Positions 39,361 through 51,344 of a stretch of 64,000 nt of DNA are shown piece after piece; position 1 is the stretch's first letter; every line of letters begins with the position of its first letter. The notes beneath the pieces were generated by a model. That model searched no databases, was not told where the DNA came from, and was given only the letters and a program-made list of their open reading frames with translations. Source of the stretch: Apricaphanius iberus (taxonomy: Eukaryota; Chordata; Actinopteri; Cyprinodontiformes; Aphaniidae); assembly GCA_028564705.1 (NCBI GenBank), contig JAPXFQ010002747.1, positions 1,798,001 through 1,862,000 on the forward strand. Direction: 5' to 3'. Both the position numbers and the translations under genes were made by a program.

Positions 39361-39790
39361 CTCTGTCAACACAGAGATGAAACCAGGTGTAGCAGCAAAG
39401 ATATTTAATCAAATAGGCGTCTCATTCACAAGAAGCCAAAGTCGCTCCCCAGACCTCATCCCAGAAGAAGAGCTATACCAACCCCAACATTCAGTCTACT
39501 GTCAGAGCACAGAACCCATTAGACACTCATGTTAAATTCGCACACACACCCCCCCACCATCTAAGCACACCCCCTAGGGGGAGAGGATCTGTAGTTAGAT
39601 AGTAACAGCCTCCCCACCAGCAAAGGACCCTCCCAGCTCCGCCCGTCCTGGCAGGTACCTAGCGACATACCCACCCGGACCAGAAACAGAAACACCAGGC
39701 CGACATCAACCACATCCCCATTCACGGCTAATACCCAACCCCAGGCAGGACAACGTTATTTAGTCTTTCTTATAGAGCCTTACATGGAGC
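39361..39790. repeat. C-rich segment, possible retroelement fragment
   Basis: An unusually C- and A-rich stretch (CACACACACCCCCCC near 39541, CCCTAGGGGGAG near 39572). It has the flavour of a fish repeat end and loosely resembles 56880-57080. Family not identified. Confidence 0.3.
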
Positions 39791-41001
39791 AATAATCATG
39801 GTAGGCCACCTTTTTTCTCTAAAATATCAGGATTTTGAAGTAAGAACATCAAAAAAAGTTTCTATATCTATATTGGCAAGGCTAAGATTTGCACAGCAAC
39901 AGGCAGATGTTGAAGAGCTGATGGCAAGCTACAGAGAGGAGGAGGCCTTTTCTCTTCTGGGTGTGATGGAAAAACTCCAATCTGGCAAGAGATCAGTGGT
40001 TCATCATCACAGCACGTGTTAAGCTGTGGTGATGCTAAGACTGAGATTTAACATTTCCATGTGTGTGTTGTGGGTAATCCAATGAGACAATATTATGAAC
40101 AGGAGTTTACTTCAATTATTCCAATAAATGTGTTTGTGACAGAAAGATATGATTAGCTTTTGGGATGACCATAATGACTGTGTGCTAATGAGCTTACCGT
40201 TGGTCGACTGAGAAACAGATGTTGTTTATATACACATAGTCATTCATACGTCATCTGTGAGCACAAATGAGATATGCATTATGTCTTTTATTGTCTTTGA
40301 GTTTCAAATTAGTTCAGAAAATAGATTGTTGTGGAGGATGCTGGTAAAGGTACCATTGTTTCTATCAGCAGGTCATGATGACCAATCAAACTTTTTGATA
40401 ATAACCCGATAATGGTTTGTTTGGGAAACAGCCGAAAAGGGTTGCTGTTCCTCAGGTAACAGAGTAACCACATATTTATCAATAAAACTGGAGTCTACAC
40501 CTTGTACAATTCTACATTTCTTCTGGCAGACAAGATAATTGTTTGTTTTGTGCTTAGCAGATCTACCCCAGGGTGTCTGGCAACAGATCTTTTGCATGTG
40601 GGAAGGTGCCTTGCAGATGTTTCATCAGACTGGGATCTATTTTTCAGTCTATGGGAGGACATGAATGTGTCCAGCCAGAATCAGTGGGCAGCTTTTGAAT
40701 AAGTGTTGTCCAGCTGGAGCAAATCTCATTATGCCGGGAAGTTCTGTTCCTAGGCATGAGCATGCTTTTCTTCTGAAACAATCCACAACTTTTTGCTTCA
40801 GTCTTCACAAATAGCTACAACACTACATAAATTGATTTAAACAACTATTTGTACCCTTTGAATCCATTCATGTTTTTGTTTTTTTATTTTAAAACCAGAA
40901 AGGATATTTATTTTGATTTTATAACATAGGGCGACACAAAGTTGGGGATACCTAAATTATGAAGTAGTAGAAAAATTATACATTGTTTTCTGTATTTTAT
41001 G
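39791..41001. other. Non-coding DNA, nothing firmly recognised
   Basis: A 74-codon + frame at 39798-40022 contains an acidic helix-like run (QADVEELMASYREEEA) but no identifiable domain. Confidence 0.4.
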
Positions 41002-41165
41002 CAGTGTTGGGGAGTAATGGAATACATGTACCGGTGGTACGTATTTAGAATACTAATTATGAGTAACTGTATTCCGTTACAGTTACTATTTTCAAACATG
41101 TAATTCAGAATACAGTTACTTTTGTGATTCCATTGGAATACTTGTGTGTTTTCCACTCTCAACCT
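41002..41165 (+). mobile_element. hAT-type element end (right end not found)
   Basis: It begins CAGTGTTGGGGAGTAATGGA and continues with the GAATACAGTTACT repeats typical of fish hAT ends. No matching right terminus was found up to about 42 kb, so it is truncated or diverged. Confidence 0.6.
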
Positions 41166-43809
41166 GAAAGATGAACATATACATTTAGGAAAATGTGTGT
41201 CTTCGCATTGTGTAGACTATCCCATAATACCCCTAAACAACATGCCGGCGAAACCATAGATATCCTATGGCCGAAACACTCCCGATCTGCAAGCACCAAT
41301 ATTAATGTGAGTTGCCAGGTATAAATTCAGACCCAGAGCTGGGGGGTTGGAGCCACAAACGCAGCCAAATAAACCTACTAGCATTGAAGGAAATGATGCA
41401 TTCAATGGCGCTCTCTCGCAGTTAATATTTTTCAAGTGATGCTAGATTTCATTCGAGCATTCCTGAAAAAAGCCCAGCTAAAACCATGGTGGTTAAAATG
41501 GGAAAAACATTTTATTTGATCTGTATTTTATATTTTTCATGTGCAATTTTATTAACTCACAAATACCATTGTTCTTGCTATCAGCAAAAGCAAAGGTAAA
41601 ACTTCTGTTAGCGTCTTCTAGAAACTCTGCATCCAAGAATGAATATGTCACGGTCAAAGTGCCAGGTAAACAATCACAAGCATATTAAGCTTGTTTGTCT
41701 AGCAGTCTGCTCACAGTCATGGTTTTTTGTGCCACAGACATTTTTACACAGTTAGGCTCACCCCAAGTGGTTGTGTGAGACGAGAGGGACCGGTGAAAAG
41801 ACTGTTATTATCATTGTTAGCACTCAAGCAGAAGCATCACAGTTCAGACTCAGATGCGTTTAAATGTGAGCGCACACAAATGATTAATTCTTGTTCAATG
41901 GGACCTAGAATGCTACTGTGTCTGACGCACAGCTACACTTCCATGGATCAGGGCAATCATATCATACGTGCATAAGAATTGCTGTTTGTTCTATAACACA
42001 ATCATCGACTCATGGCAGTTTGTACATCATGTGCATGCAGAGAATTCTACGGTTTGCAGCAAGTTCACCATACTTGGTCATGTCAGCTTGAATAAGTGCA
42101 AACATTTCATATGTAAACATGAAGCACAGCAGGTGTGACAAAATCCATTATTGAAACCGACTACACTGAAATTCTAAATGCCTTACTATAAATCAGGGAT
42201 GGTTTGTTTTTTCGATTGTGTCTGTCATACATCGTTCAGTGTAAAATATGTCCCTACACTTAAGACCCATTAAAAGTAGAAAGAATTACATACTCAACTA
42301 GAATTACCAACCCGTCAACACATTTTTGTACTGAAAGACTGAGGCATACAGCAGCGTGTCTGAGTGTACTGACTGGGATCAACTTCGATTTGCTGTGACC
42401 AAGGATGTAGACTGCAAGCTCCAGCCCAGTCCGGATGAAGCTTTGTAGAGAGCTGTGTGAAATTTCATGTGACATGTGGAGGCCATGGCCGCAGACAGCT
42501 TAGAAATCCTCCTATGGGATAAATCCCTGGGACTTGAAATCCAGTCCGTTGCATGGCTAAGCCAAAAAGTTTCCTCAAAGGAATTTCCAATTAACTCAAG
42601 TTCTTTATAATAAATCCCCAAAATTTGGGTACATTGTGGTGGAAAAATGAAAAGGCCACTTGCTGACATATTAAATGAGTTACTTTTTTAAAAATGATGT
42701 ACTTTAATATCTTAATCCTGATGCTTTGTATATTCAGAGGGATACAAAGCTCTGTTTATTCCACTCCGTTTTTGGGATTAATATTATAGATTTTTCTATG
42801 TAAAGAGCAAATATCTGCTCTTTATATGTGGAAATGTTTACTTCTCCTTCTCATCTCAGTTTAATTACATTTATTTGATTTAGGTCTCCACCATGAAATA
42901 AAAAAAAAATTAATTTAATTAAGTTAAAGAAGTTATTTTCAGCTTATCTATTTCAGTTAGTAAATTCCGTTAAATAACAAACAGTTCAGTTCTTTCTAAT
43001 AATGAAGAATACATGTCAATCTAAGGAAAATAAAATATGATCAGTTCTTGCAGAGGTTCCCAAAATTATGGTTCCAGTACCAAAACAAGGGCTCCTGCCA
43101 GAGAGTCAATTCTTTACGTCTTTACTTCATCTCTATGAAAATATTTGTTCCACCCTTTGCTGTATTTTGAATGTCTGTACAAGAGACCAATGCTGAGAGT
43201 TTACTTATACAGATTACCATTTTTGGTTGGGTTGTCATGGTCTATTTTGTCTTTTGATCACTAACGTAACATTTTTAATGCTACTTTAAATATTTTAAAT
43301 GCATGAAACAGTTGCCTAGGGTATATCGAGGTTTGATTATGTTAACAAGGGAGTCAGTGGGAACTTGCTCCTTTCTGGAGCCAGCCCCTAGCGAGTAAGG
43401 GAGGAACTGCAATTTTTGTCCCTTCCATGGAGGCTTCAGTTTTGGGCAGTGGAATTTCCCCCTTGGATGTGTCGTGTGATTTTGAATCTGTGGTAAGTTG
43501 ATCAGATGATGAGCTTGTGTTAAACTAGTACCAAGCTACTTATGAAGTGTTGAGCATGGTGTTCACTACATCTTATCAGTTCCTCCTCACAATCTATATA
43601 AAAAGATCTTCCCACCAGGAAATATATTTTACTAAAGTCAAAGTAAAGCCTTTTTTCATTTCTCCATATACAAATAGGGGTGGCAACCTTTATCAAAGCT
43701 GACAGGGAACTCATACAGGTCTTGATTTTATTTAACTATGATTTTATTGTTGTTTCTTTTAGTTAATTTGTCTTAAAAATATGACCCAAGTCAGCACAAA
43801 TATTAATGT
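41166..43809. other. Non-coding DNA, minor repeat fragments
   Basis: The stretch 43370-43460 resembles a common fish repeat ('GAGGAACTGCAATTTTTGTC'). Open frames up to 96 codons lack motifs. Part of 41166-41700 may belong to the preceding hAT element. Confidence 0.4.
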
Positions 43810-43810
43810 G

Positions 43811-43902
<92 letters not shown>
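43810..43902. repeat. Long (TA)n microsatellite
   Basis: About 90 bases of TA with short interruptions. The Tyr-Ile frame across it is an artefact. Confidence 0.92.
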
Positions 43903-43906
<4 letters not shown>

Positions 43907-45598
43907 TGGCAAAAGGCCACCTTATATTCACTGTTTATGTGAATCCTCACAAAAACTACCCAGCACTGGTTTGAACTGAACTTGTGATCTAACCTGGAAT
44001 AGAATAGAGTAGAACGGAAATCCCTTATAGTTCCACAAATGAGAAATTCAGCTATAACAGCAGTGAATTAACAGGCTATTGCTGTTGCAGACCTCCATAG
44101 AGATTAAGATAATGATATGGATGATGCAGTCTTCATTGACATTTTAAAAATATTTATTATGAAGGTACAGAAACCCTATTTGTCCATCTCTATCTCCTTT
44201 TAACATCGTGTTTCTTCCTGCCTGTGCGCGCTTCCAGAGCTTTTCTATTTGAAGTGTTTGCTCTATTCTACAGACATAACAACAATAGGATGAGTCCTTC
44301 AGTTAACCAGAGTAGGTAGATTATCCAGAAACCGTTTCTCAAATTTGGGTAGCGACACTTAATAATAATTACTTCAATGATATCTTTCACTTAAGTAAAA
44401 GATAAAAGTATGATTACTCAAGTAAATGCAGGATAGTTGAGTAAATGCAACTGTAATCTGATATACTACCAATAAAAGTATATTTGTTTAAGTTATGATT
44501 CCATTTCCATTCTTTGTGAGATTGAATAAAAGGCCTCTCTGAACCAAGCTCCCAGGCTGAATTTCAACACCAGCCCACCCCTTGCTTCGGCTATGTCATT
44601 TGTCAGATTACTGCCAAAAGCTCAGTCTACTTTTCCAGTTTATGGTTTAAGCAAACGCCCAGGTACTCATAAGAGTCCACAATCTCGAGGGATATACAGA
44701 GCCAGCATCAGGTTTATGCTCATGTCAGTGCTCATATTTGAGTTTTAGTGAGAAAAGGTCGAGTCAAAGCCATTCCCACATGCCTCCATGCAGCCTTTTG
44801 CTCTTTCTCTGGTGTATTTTGTGAAGAAGAGGAGTTCAAGTATCCTTTGAGTAGCCACTGAAATTCTCTGAACAACTGAAAGGCAAAACTGAAGCACATT
44901 TTTGACTGTAGAGTTAAAGTCCCCTGTGAAGAGTGGGAGAAGACACTCTAAGCCACAGGTACGGAGTGTAATATGTATTTAAAAGAAAAAAGCCAGCACT
45001 CATAGACTGAGTACACTTCCCTGTGGATTTTGTCCTTCGCTCATTGTGAATCCCTGCAAGGTGCTTGACAGCGTTCTTGGTGAACGTCCAGCTCTTTCTG
45101 TGCTACTCATTTGAAGAATTTTCATAGAGCAGAAAACAAATGGGTGTGACTAAAAATTAATTTATTGCTTAAAATACCAGATATGTTTCTGGCATGCTGT
45201 TGAGTTATTTTAATCCAAATGTTAAATTTGTTAGTTCTTATTAAGAATTTGTTACATTTAAGATATTACATTTACAGCCAATAACATGTCAAAGAAAACT
45301 GCAGTATGTGGAAACTATGAGCAAGCTACGCTTAGATTTAAATTACGTTTACATTGCTTATGCCTTGGCTGAACTAATGGTGCTTTGTTTTGAATATTTA
45401 TGAGGCACCTCTCCCACTGTACTTACACAATGCTCTCTGTGTTATATAGAAACCACTGATGCAGCAGCAGACTGTATGAAAAACAATGTTCTAATAGACT
45501 CTCTTTCTCTCTGTGTGTCCTCTCTCACCCTTGTAATCACCATCTGTTTGTCCATATTGTGTGATCCTCTGCTTCTGGTCCCTGCGGCTTACCACCAG
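43903..45598. other. Upstream intron sequence of syt6, nothing recognised
   Basis: This is presumed first-intron sequence before the membrane exon. 'TACTCAAGTAAATGCA' text near 44417 resembles a dispersed repeat. No N-terminal syt6 exon is visible. Confidence 0.5.
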
Positions 45599-45989
45599 AC
45601 GCTAGTTTTGGCCTTGTGCTCGCTGTGTTTCTTGTTTGTGGCCTCGCTCTGTTGGGCCTTATCACATTGGTCTCCTGGAAGCTCTGCTGGGTGCCTTGGA
45701 GGAGCAAGGCCCAGTTTCCAAGCCCATCTCTCAGCCCGACCTGTGGCCCGCAGCACTGCCCGCTCCAGCCATCCTTCCCGCTGCCCAGTCCTCAGCAGCC
45801 AGTGGTCACCATGGCTACAGAAAAGGTGAAAGACCCTATGGGCTCGATGGGCTTCCTGGAGGCAGCAGTGAAGATAAGCCATACTTCCCCTGACATCCCC
45901 GCGGATGTGCAGCTCTCCATGAGGGAGCACTTCCTGCGTCGCACACAGCGCATGCAGAGACAAACCACTGAGCCGGCCTCCTCTACAAG
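45599..45989 (+). CDS. syt6: Synaptotagmin-6, transmembrane and linker exon
   Basis: This exon encodes the membrane anchor and proximal cytosolic linker of a calcium-sensing vesicle protein. The acceptor is the AG at 45597-45598, after a pyrimidine-rich stretch; the donor is GT at 45990. It enters in phase 1 and leaves in phase 2. The 129 full codons start with an A-S-F-G-L run, followed by a hydrophobic segment of about 20 residues ([18 protein letters not shown]) and then [10 protein letters not shown]. The juxtamembrane cysteine is a likely palmitoylation site. The linker carries [28 protein letters not shown] and [12 protein letters not shown], which are hallmarks of SYT6 relative to SYT3, SYT9 and SYT10. 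There is no start codon before the membrane segment, so an upstream exon must supply the N-terminal cysteine region. An internal ATG at 45811 is described separately. Subfamily assignment is by eye; syt6a versus syt6b is not resolved. Confidence 0.88.
45811..45813 (+). promoter_or_regulatory. syt6: In-frame internal ATG with strong Kozak context in syt6
   Basis: The codon sits in GTCACCATGG (purine at -3, G at +4), in frame with the linker, and reads MATEKVKDP. Human SYT6 has an ATG at the equivalent place (MADKLKDP), and a membrane-free SYT6 form starting there is known as I recall. Initiation here would give a cytosolic protein with both C2 domains. No promoter for such a transcript was identified. 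Confidence 0.5.
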
Positions 45990-47204
45990 GTTTGTGACAC
46001 ACGTGCATGCAAACGCATACCTCATAACATATAGCTTTCATGTATTCAGATGCAGAATGCAGAATTCTCAAAATGCATTGTAGACATTCCATTAATCCAA
46101 CATGGAATGTGAAATTATGTAAATCAGAAAGAACATCAATTTGCAACAAATTTTCAGAGAACAGCCACCGCATAACTTCATTATAGTGAGAAAATTACAT
46201 TTTCAAAGCAAGATGGTTCAGCAAAGATTAATTTAATATATATTGTGGTTGTTGAACATGATCCTGTCACAACTCTCTGTAGGTCATTTGCATAAAGCTG
46301 ATATGAGGCCTCAAACTAATTAATGAAACAGAGTGCACAAACATATGTTTTAGCGGAAGCACATTGCAGTATATTTATTTTCAGCAGGCATTTATTTAAA
46401 CATTTTTGTTAAGCTTTTTTATGGCGCCTTCAACACTCATTAGCATCGCTGGTGAAGATATATAAAATCCTTGAAATAAATTCAACATTTATTAAAGCAG
46501 TATAAACTCACACAGAAAAAAAAAAAATTTTAAGTCACACCCCCTAATTTCAGTATTTTCATGTATTGGGGAGGAATAAAAAAAATAGCTGTTGCTAACT
46601 AAATCATTTTTGCCGCAGTTATTGTCATCTGACAATTCCTAATAAATGAGTGAATCTATTTTTGTATTTCGTTTACACAGAAAACATCTAATACTAATAG
46701 ACACAGTTACACTGTTTTCCCGAAAGGTTCAACATGTAAAAATCAACACATAGTTTATAAACTGTCTCGCTACTGTTGAAAAGATCCCTCGCGAGAGTGA
46801 ACCTTCCGGTTTTCTAAGCTCCTGTAGCAACTAGTTATTTTCCTTAATTTCATACATTTGTTTCTAATTGGAAATGAGAAAGCCATCTCAACATGATTAA
46901 AAAAATATGAAAAAGCAGTATTCATTGTTAAAATTATAAAGTTTTATTGGCACAGGGAGCAAAATGTTTTTTAAACTTGTCTTTATCATTTATAATAGCG
47001 TAGTATGTTCAGAATAAATTTCTATCAGAGATATATATGTTGGTAGGCTTGTTAGAGTCTGTTGATAAGAGTGAACAGCTATCCTCAGCCCTTTGTCAAC
47101 CACTCATGTTGAAGCCTGTTAATAAAAAAATCCCAAAGTCATTCTCTTCATCCTCACTACAGCTGTTTAACATAAACATTATCTATTCATTTTTTTCTCT
47201 TCAG
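45990..47204 (+). other. syt6: syt6 intron between membrane-linker and C2A exons
   Basis: A 1.2-kb AT-rich intron with GT and AG ends. Apart from simple A and T runs I see no repeat family, RNA gene or further exon in it. Confidence 0.85.
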
Positions 47205-47766
47205 GCACAATTCGTTCAAAAGACACCTCCCCAGGCAGATGCAGGTGGGCAGTTTAGATCTGGGAAACGACTACATGGTGGACAGGGATGAAAAGCCAAC
47301 CAGCCTGGGTCGCATCCAGCCAGAGCTCTACCAGCAGAAGGCCTCGGAGTCAGAGGAATCATCGAAGAATGGCGGCGAAAAAAACTGCGGCAGGATTAAC
47401 TTCTCTCTCAAGTACGACTATGAAAATGAGGCGTTGATGGTCAATATTCTCAGAGCTGTTGACCTACCCGCCAAGGACTTGTGTGGTACCTCTGACCCTT
47501 ACGTGAAAGTCTATCTGCTACCAGACCGCAAGAAGTTCCAGACCCGCGTCCACCGCAAAATGCTCAACCCCACGTTCAACGAAAGCTTCCAGTTTCCTGT
47601 GCCTTATGATGAGCTACCCATCAGGAAGCTCCACATGAGCATCTTTGACTTTGACAGATTTTCCCGGCATGATATGATCGGGGAAGTGGAGCTGGAGAAT
47701 TTGTTTGAGATGTCGGACCTGTCACGGGAGACAAACATATGGAGGGACATCCAGTATGCTACAAGT
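47205..47766 (+). CDS. syt6: Synaptotagmin-6, linker end and C2A domain exon
   Basis: The acceptor follows a T-rich tract ending in TTCAG at 47204, and the donor GTAAGA begins at 47767. The first base completes an Arg codon begun in the previous exon, giving [16 protein letters not shown] across the junction. Residues 1-60 finish the linker, including [13 protein letters not shown]. Residues 61-187 form C2A, starting [18 protein letters not shown]. Calcium-loop aspartates are present: loop 1 in [16 protein letters not shown] and loop 3 in [10 protein letters not shown]. The exon ends DIQYATS in phase 0. One oddity is visible: after LLPDR the chain reads KKFQT, one residue shorter than the DRK-x-K-x-QT pattern I recall for SYT3/6/9/10. 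The C2A polybasic strand is therefore one position short. Calcium-dependent phospholipid binding is inferred from the family. Confidence 0.95.
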
Positions 47767-47800
47767 GTAAGAAATCAAGTTTTTCAAGTTTCTTACTTTA

Positions 47801-47823
47801 TCCATCCATCCATCCATCTATCC
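47801..47823 (+). repeat. (TCCA)n run just after the C2A donor
   Basis: About five TCCA units lie 34 bases downstream of the exon end. Confidence 0.8.
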
Positions 47824-48271
47824 AGCCATCCGTCATATGGTAGACCCTTCAAATGTCTTCTATCCTTCAAAAGGCTTTCCTTATTAATTCATTTACAGGT
47901 TACTTCAACAGAATTCATTCAGTGTGTTATTTATACCTCCAGAAATTATGACTCCTTGTCATGTTAGAATCCCAAATTCATTTTCCTAATTTCTCAATTT
48001 GTTTTGGCCTCTAACTGGTCTCTTACCAGGATTGACCTGGGTTTAGCTGAATTCATCTTTCCATCAAATCTGAACCGCTTCCCCGTACCTGACGGAGAAA
48101 AAAAAAATTCTTACAGCATGATGAATCCACCACCCTTTTTTTACTATTGGGATGGTGCTCAGGCTGATGTCTAATTTGTTCCTGTAATGTGACCAAATGG
48201 GGAAAAGTTCAGGTGGCGCTTTTGCAAGGCTTTTCTTTTCTTTTTCTAATTTCTTCGTCAGTAAAATGGCC

Positions 48272-48590
48272 TGCATTTGTACAGTATTTTTCAGTCCACT
48301 AAGTGCTTTTCACTACATTGAGTCATTTACCAATTCACAAACACATTAACACGATGGTAGTGGTGATGTACCTTCTGGCCACTGCTGCCCCACAGACTGA
48401 CAGAAGCTAGACTTCCATACACACAGGCGCCACATGGCCCTCTAACCATCATCATTAGGCAAGGCAGGTGAGGAGTCTCACCAAACCCTAATCCTCACCC
48501 AACAACAAATGAGAAGGACAAACCGGGGTTTTGAACCTGCAACACAGTGGTTGCAGGATTAACTCCTACCACCTGAGCCATAGTCCATAT
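48272..48590 (-). repeat. tRNA-derived SINE on the minus strand
   Basis: On the minus strand an A box (TGGCTCAGGTGGTAGGAG, 48563-48580) and a B-box-like CAGGTTCAAAACC (48527-48539) precede a body ending with the AAAGCACTTAGTGGACTG tail at 48280-48300. Near full length. Confidence 0.75.
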
Positions 48591-48689
48591 TAACACTTTC
48601 AGACGTTTGATTAGATTTACCTTTTGTGATATTCCTTCATACTATGATCCTTAATTTTATTGGCCTACTTAGTTTCTGTCAGGGCTTTA

Positions 48690-48790
48690 TTTGGCACAGT
48701 TGCTCACGTTGCTGCCCTGCAGCAAGAAGGCCCTTTGTTCGAATCCAAACCCTTTGGACTTTATGCGTTTAGTTTTCCTGTTCTTTCACT
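48690..48790 (+). repeat. Second tRNA-like SINE fragment
   Basis: GTTGCTGCCCTGCAGCAAGA leads into a B-box-like GTTCGAATCC (48737-48746), matching the head of a common fish tRNA SINE. The tail is missing. Confidence 0.55.
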
Positions 48791-48966
48791 ATGGTTATAC
48801 TCGTTGGAAATTATTGCCAAAAAGAGGCATTTTTGAAAATTAAATTAGCTTAAACATTTTCCCCTATTAGCCAATCCTCATATCTGGATGAAATTACATA
48901 ATTGGCTACTTACTAGAGCTGTGTGAGACCCAAGGGGCAAACTCTGCCGGTCAGACTTGAAGCCAA

Positions 48967-49331
48967 CACTCAAAAAAAAAAAAGTTCCATCCAACTGAAT
49001 TTGGTTGATTTAGCAAAAATGAATTTTGTTGAGTGAACTAAACTGATTTTGGTTGATTTAGCAATAATGAATTTTGTTGAGTGAACTAAATGTAATCGTG
49101 TTGGGTCAACCTAATACATTTCGGTCGCTATAAGGCACAAAAATAAAAAGCAAGGGATGGAACTCAAACTCGGAAAAGGGGCTCTGTTTTCTGAGCACCT
49201 GCAGTAATCGCTTTGCTACACAATAACTCAAAAATTTTGTATATAATAATATATGTACATGACTTTATTTCCAGTGTTAACTAAAAATTATTATAATATT
49301 ATAAATACCTATCAATTCCCTTTTTTGAGTG
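48967..49331. mobile_element. Short DNA element with CACTCAAAAAA ends
   Basis: The left end CACTCAAAAAA is mirrored by TTTTTTGAGTG at the right. The 365-base interior is dominated at its left by a 48-base tandem duplication. The superfamily was not assigned. Confidence 0.55.
49001..49096. repeat. 48-bp tandem duplication
   Basis: Two adjacent 48-base units begin TTGGTTGATTTAGCAA and contain GAATTTTGTTGAGTGAAC. They differ at only a few positions. Confidence 0.85.
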
Positions 49332-49386
49332 AATCCAGAAGTGACTAATTTCTCATTTGCTAGGAGCTAGCTCTAGAAAGGAGTTA

Positions 49387-50284
49387 GAGGGACTATATCA
49401 TGCTATTTTACAGCTTTGAATTTCGGACATAGACATATATATGCTAAAATGTTACCGTTCGTGTTAATTTGTCAGTATTAATTTGTCCTAAAATTTAACC
49501 TGTATCCTGTAGTCATCTCAAACAGTATTCTAAGAGTGAATTTGAAAACCACGAAGTATCTCAATGAAACTCTGTTATATTAAGAGCTCAGACGTTTGGT
49601 TTATTTTTTTTGTATATAAAAATTCAATAAAAAGCCTATTTAAGTTGCTAAATCTCGAGGCTTTAGACAGAGCCGAAAACAACTAGCTAAGTCCATTAAG
49701 CAGATCTTTCCAGCCCAGTATTTATAAAAGCCGTTGGTGTTGTTTGCAACCGTTTAATAAAAATTCTGAGATCCCACAGATCAATTAATTAACCACACAA
49801 TGCTGTTATAAGATCACATTAGCAGCATGATAAATGGCTAACATACATTAGCATTAGCATGTAACTACTTACTTCTCTGTCCATCACGCGTCTTTGTTCT
49901 TTGATCCAGCCGTTGTTCTTTAGGAATGTAGAATGAAATCCTGTAATCCATGCAACCAAACGGCCCTCTTCAAGTAGAAAGTAAAAAATCCAACAAAAAA
50001 TAGAGTTTTAAGCTGCCAAAAACCGAAGCAGGCACGACATGTGAGAAGGACGGGGGGGTATTTGTAACTCTAGCAGAGGTAAGCCGCTCTGCCTGCAGGG
50101 GCGGTGCAGACACCTCTAGCACTCAACTTTCAACTAGTGATGTCACTATTCAGGAAGATTACTCAGACATGCGTGAATGAAGCCATAAACGACTCTGGTG
50201 GGGGGGGGGGGGTTTATGAGGAAATTGCATTACCAGATGGTTGAAAACTCTAAAAACTTGATTTTGCATGATATAGGCCCTTTA
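49387..50284. mobile_element. Host repeat, copy without the nested insertions
   Basis: The left end GAGGGACTATATCATGC and the right end (other strand) AAAGGGCCTATATCATGC are inverted copies. The interior aligns with the outer parts of 33890-36571. At the site matching the Tc1 insertion it reads GACATATATATGCTAAAATG, the empty TA target. A long G tract sits at 50200-50212. Confidence 0.75.
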
Positions 50285-50979
50285 ACATGTCTCTAGTGCT
50301 AAAAATGCCAATGCCAAATTAACAGCAGAAATAAACCTGTTTACAAACTGGTTCAAAAAAACTCTTTAGGTTTAAGAAGTCAGGCTTACCGTCATGACAA
50401 CTCTGAGAGGGGTTAATAACTCTTGCAGTTAGATATAATTAAAGTTATGAATAATAAGGGGTTTGTCCTTTTGAATGACATGTCTGAGCTAGACTGTTTT
50501 GTTCCTCTGAACTTCACCATTAGTTGTGTAACTTGTCTCTTCAATGTTTATTCATGCTTGGATGTTAATCTTGTACTTACTGGACAAGGTTTGTTTGCAT
50601 AGTGTTGATTGCACTAACAGACCATCCAAAAAGGCTGTGCTTCTTCGGTTAGTAATTTTTTTTCTCCTGTGCCTTTAAGAAAATCCAGGATTTAACACTG
50701 TGCTTTTTATTTGAATCCAGCAATGGCTGACAACAGTAGCCAGCATATTACCAGTGTTTCCCCTGTCCAGTAATATCAGAGGTCACACTAGATATTTTTA
50801 GGAGGTAAAACAAAAATCCACAATCTATTTTTACGGGTCAAATTTTAAATTATCTCATATTCAATAGTATTTTTTTAAATTTCAATAATATTCAGTCCAA
50901 AAAAGCTGAAGAGAGAAGTACATATAAACACTGAAATTACACTATTGCAACTGGGTTGAACATAGTCTAATTCTCCTTC

Positions 50980-51344
50980 CAGTCTCCATCGAACTGAAAT
51001 GCAAACTTGTGATTAGTAAAATGTCTTAAGTAGGATTGCTGCAGTGGCTATTGTCAGGAGGTTTTGGATTTTTGCCTTCTCATGGGGGTTTAGATATTGT
51101 TCTGTAGGCTGAATCTGCACTCTGTTGCCACACTGGAGACTGGAATTAAAAGCGCCAATTCTGCCAAACTTTGGAAATCAGGGAACATTTCTCCCGTTGA
51201 AGTTATTAGAAGTTGGAAAGACTCTGAACAAGATGATTCCTGACACGAAATTGCTTTAGCGGTAACAAATACCACAGAAAGCACAGTTGGCACGGACCCT
51301 TTGAAACGCGTCTGTAACCAGCTGCACCTGTCACTCTGTAACAA
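50980..51344 (-). pseudogene. hAT transposase C-terminal fragment
   Basis: On the minus strand the 84-codon frame ends MFPDFQSLAELALLIPVSS, VATECRFSLQNNI, then a stop, then TPMRRQKSKT. This is the hAT dimerisation region (pattern LA-x-ALxxPVSSxxxERxFSxQNxIKT). The rest of the transposase is not visible and the frame is closed by a stop. Confidence 0.65.

Noticed and set aside
43759..43950. Minus-strand frame rich in Tyr-Ile repeats
   Set aside because: It is the translation of a TA microsatellite.
45476..45829. 117-codon + frame overlapping the membrane exon
   Set aside because: It is in a different frame from the synaptotagmin linker. The splice-compatible frame reading [10 protein letters not shown] and [10 protein letters not shown] is the coding one.
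47801..47823. TCCA repeats as a CRISPR-like or regulatory array
   Set aside because: A plain tetranucleotide microsatellite; the same kind occurs at 4881 and 37091.
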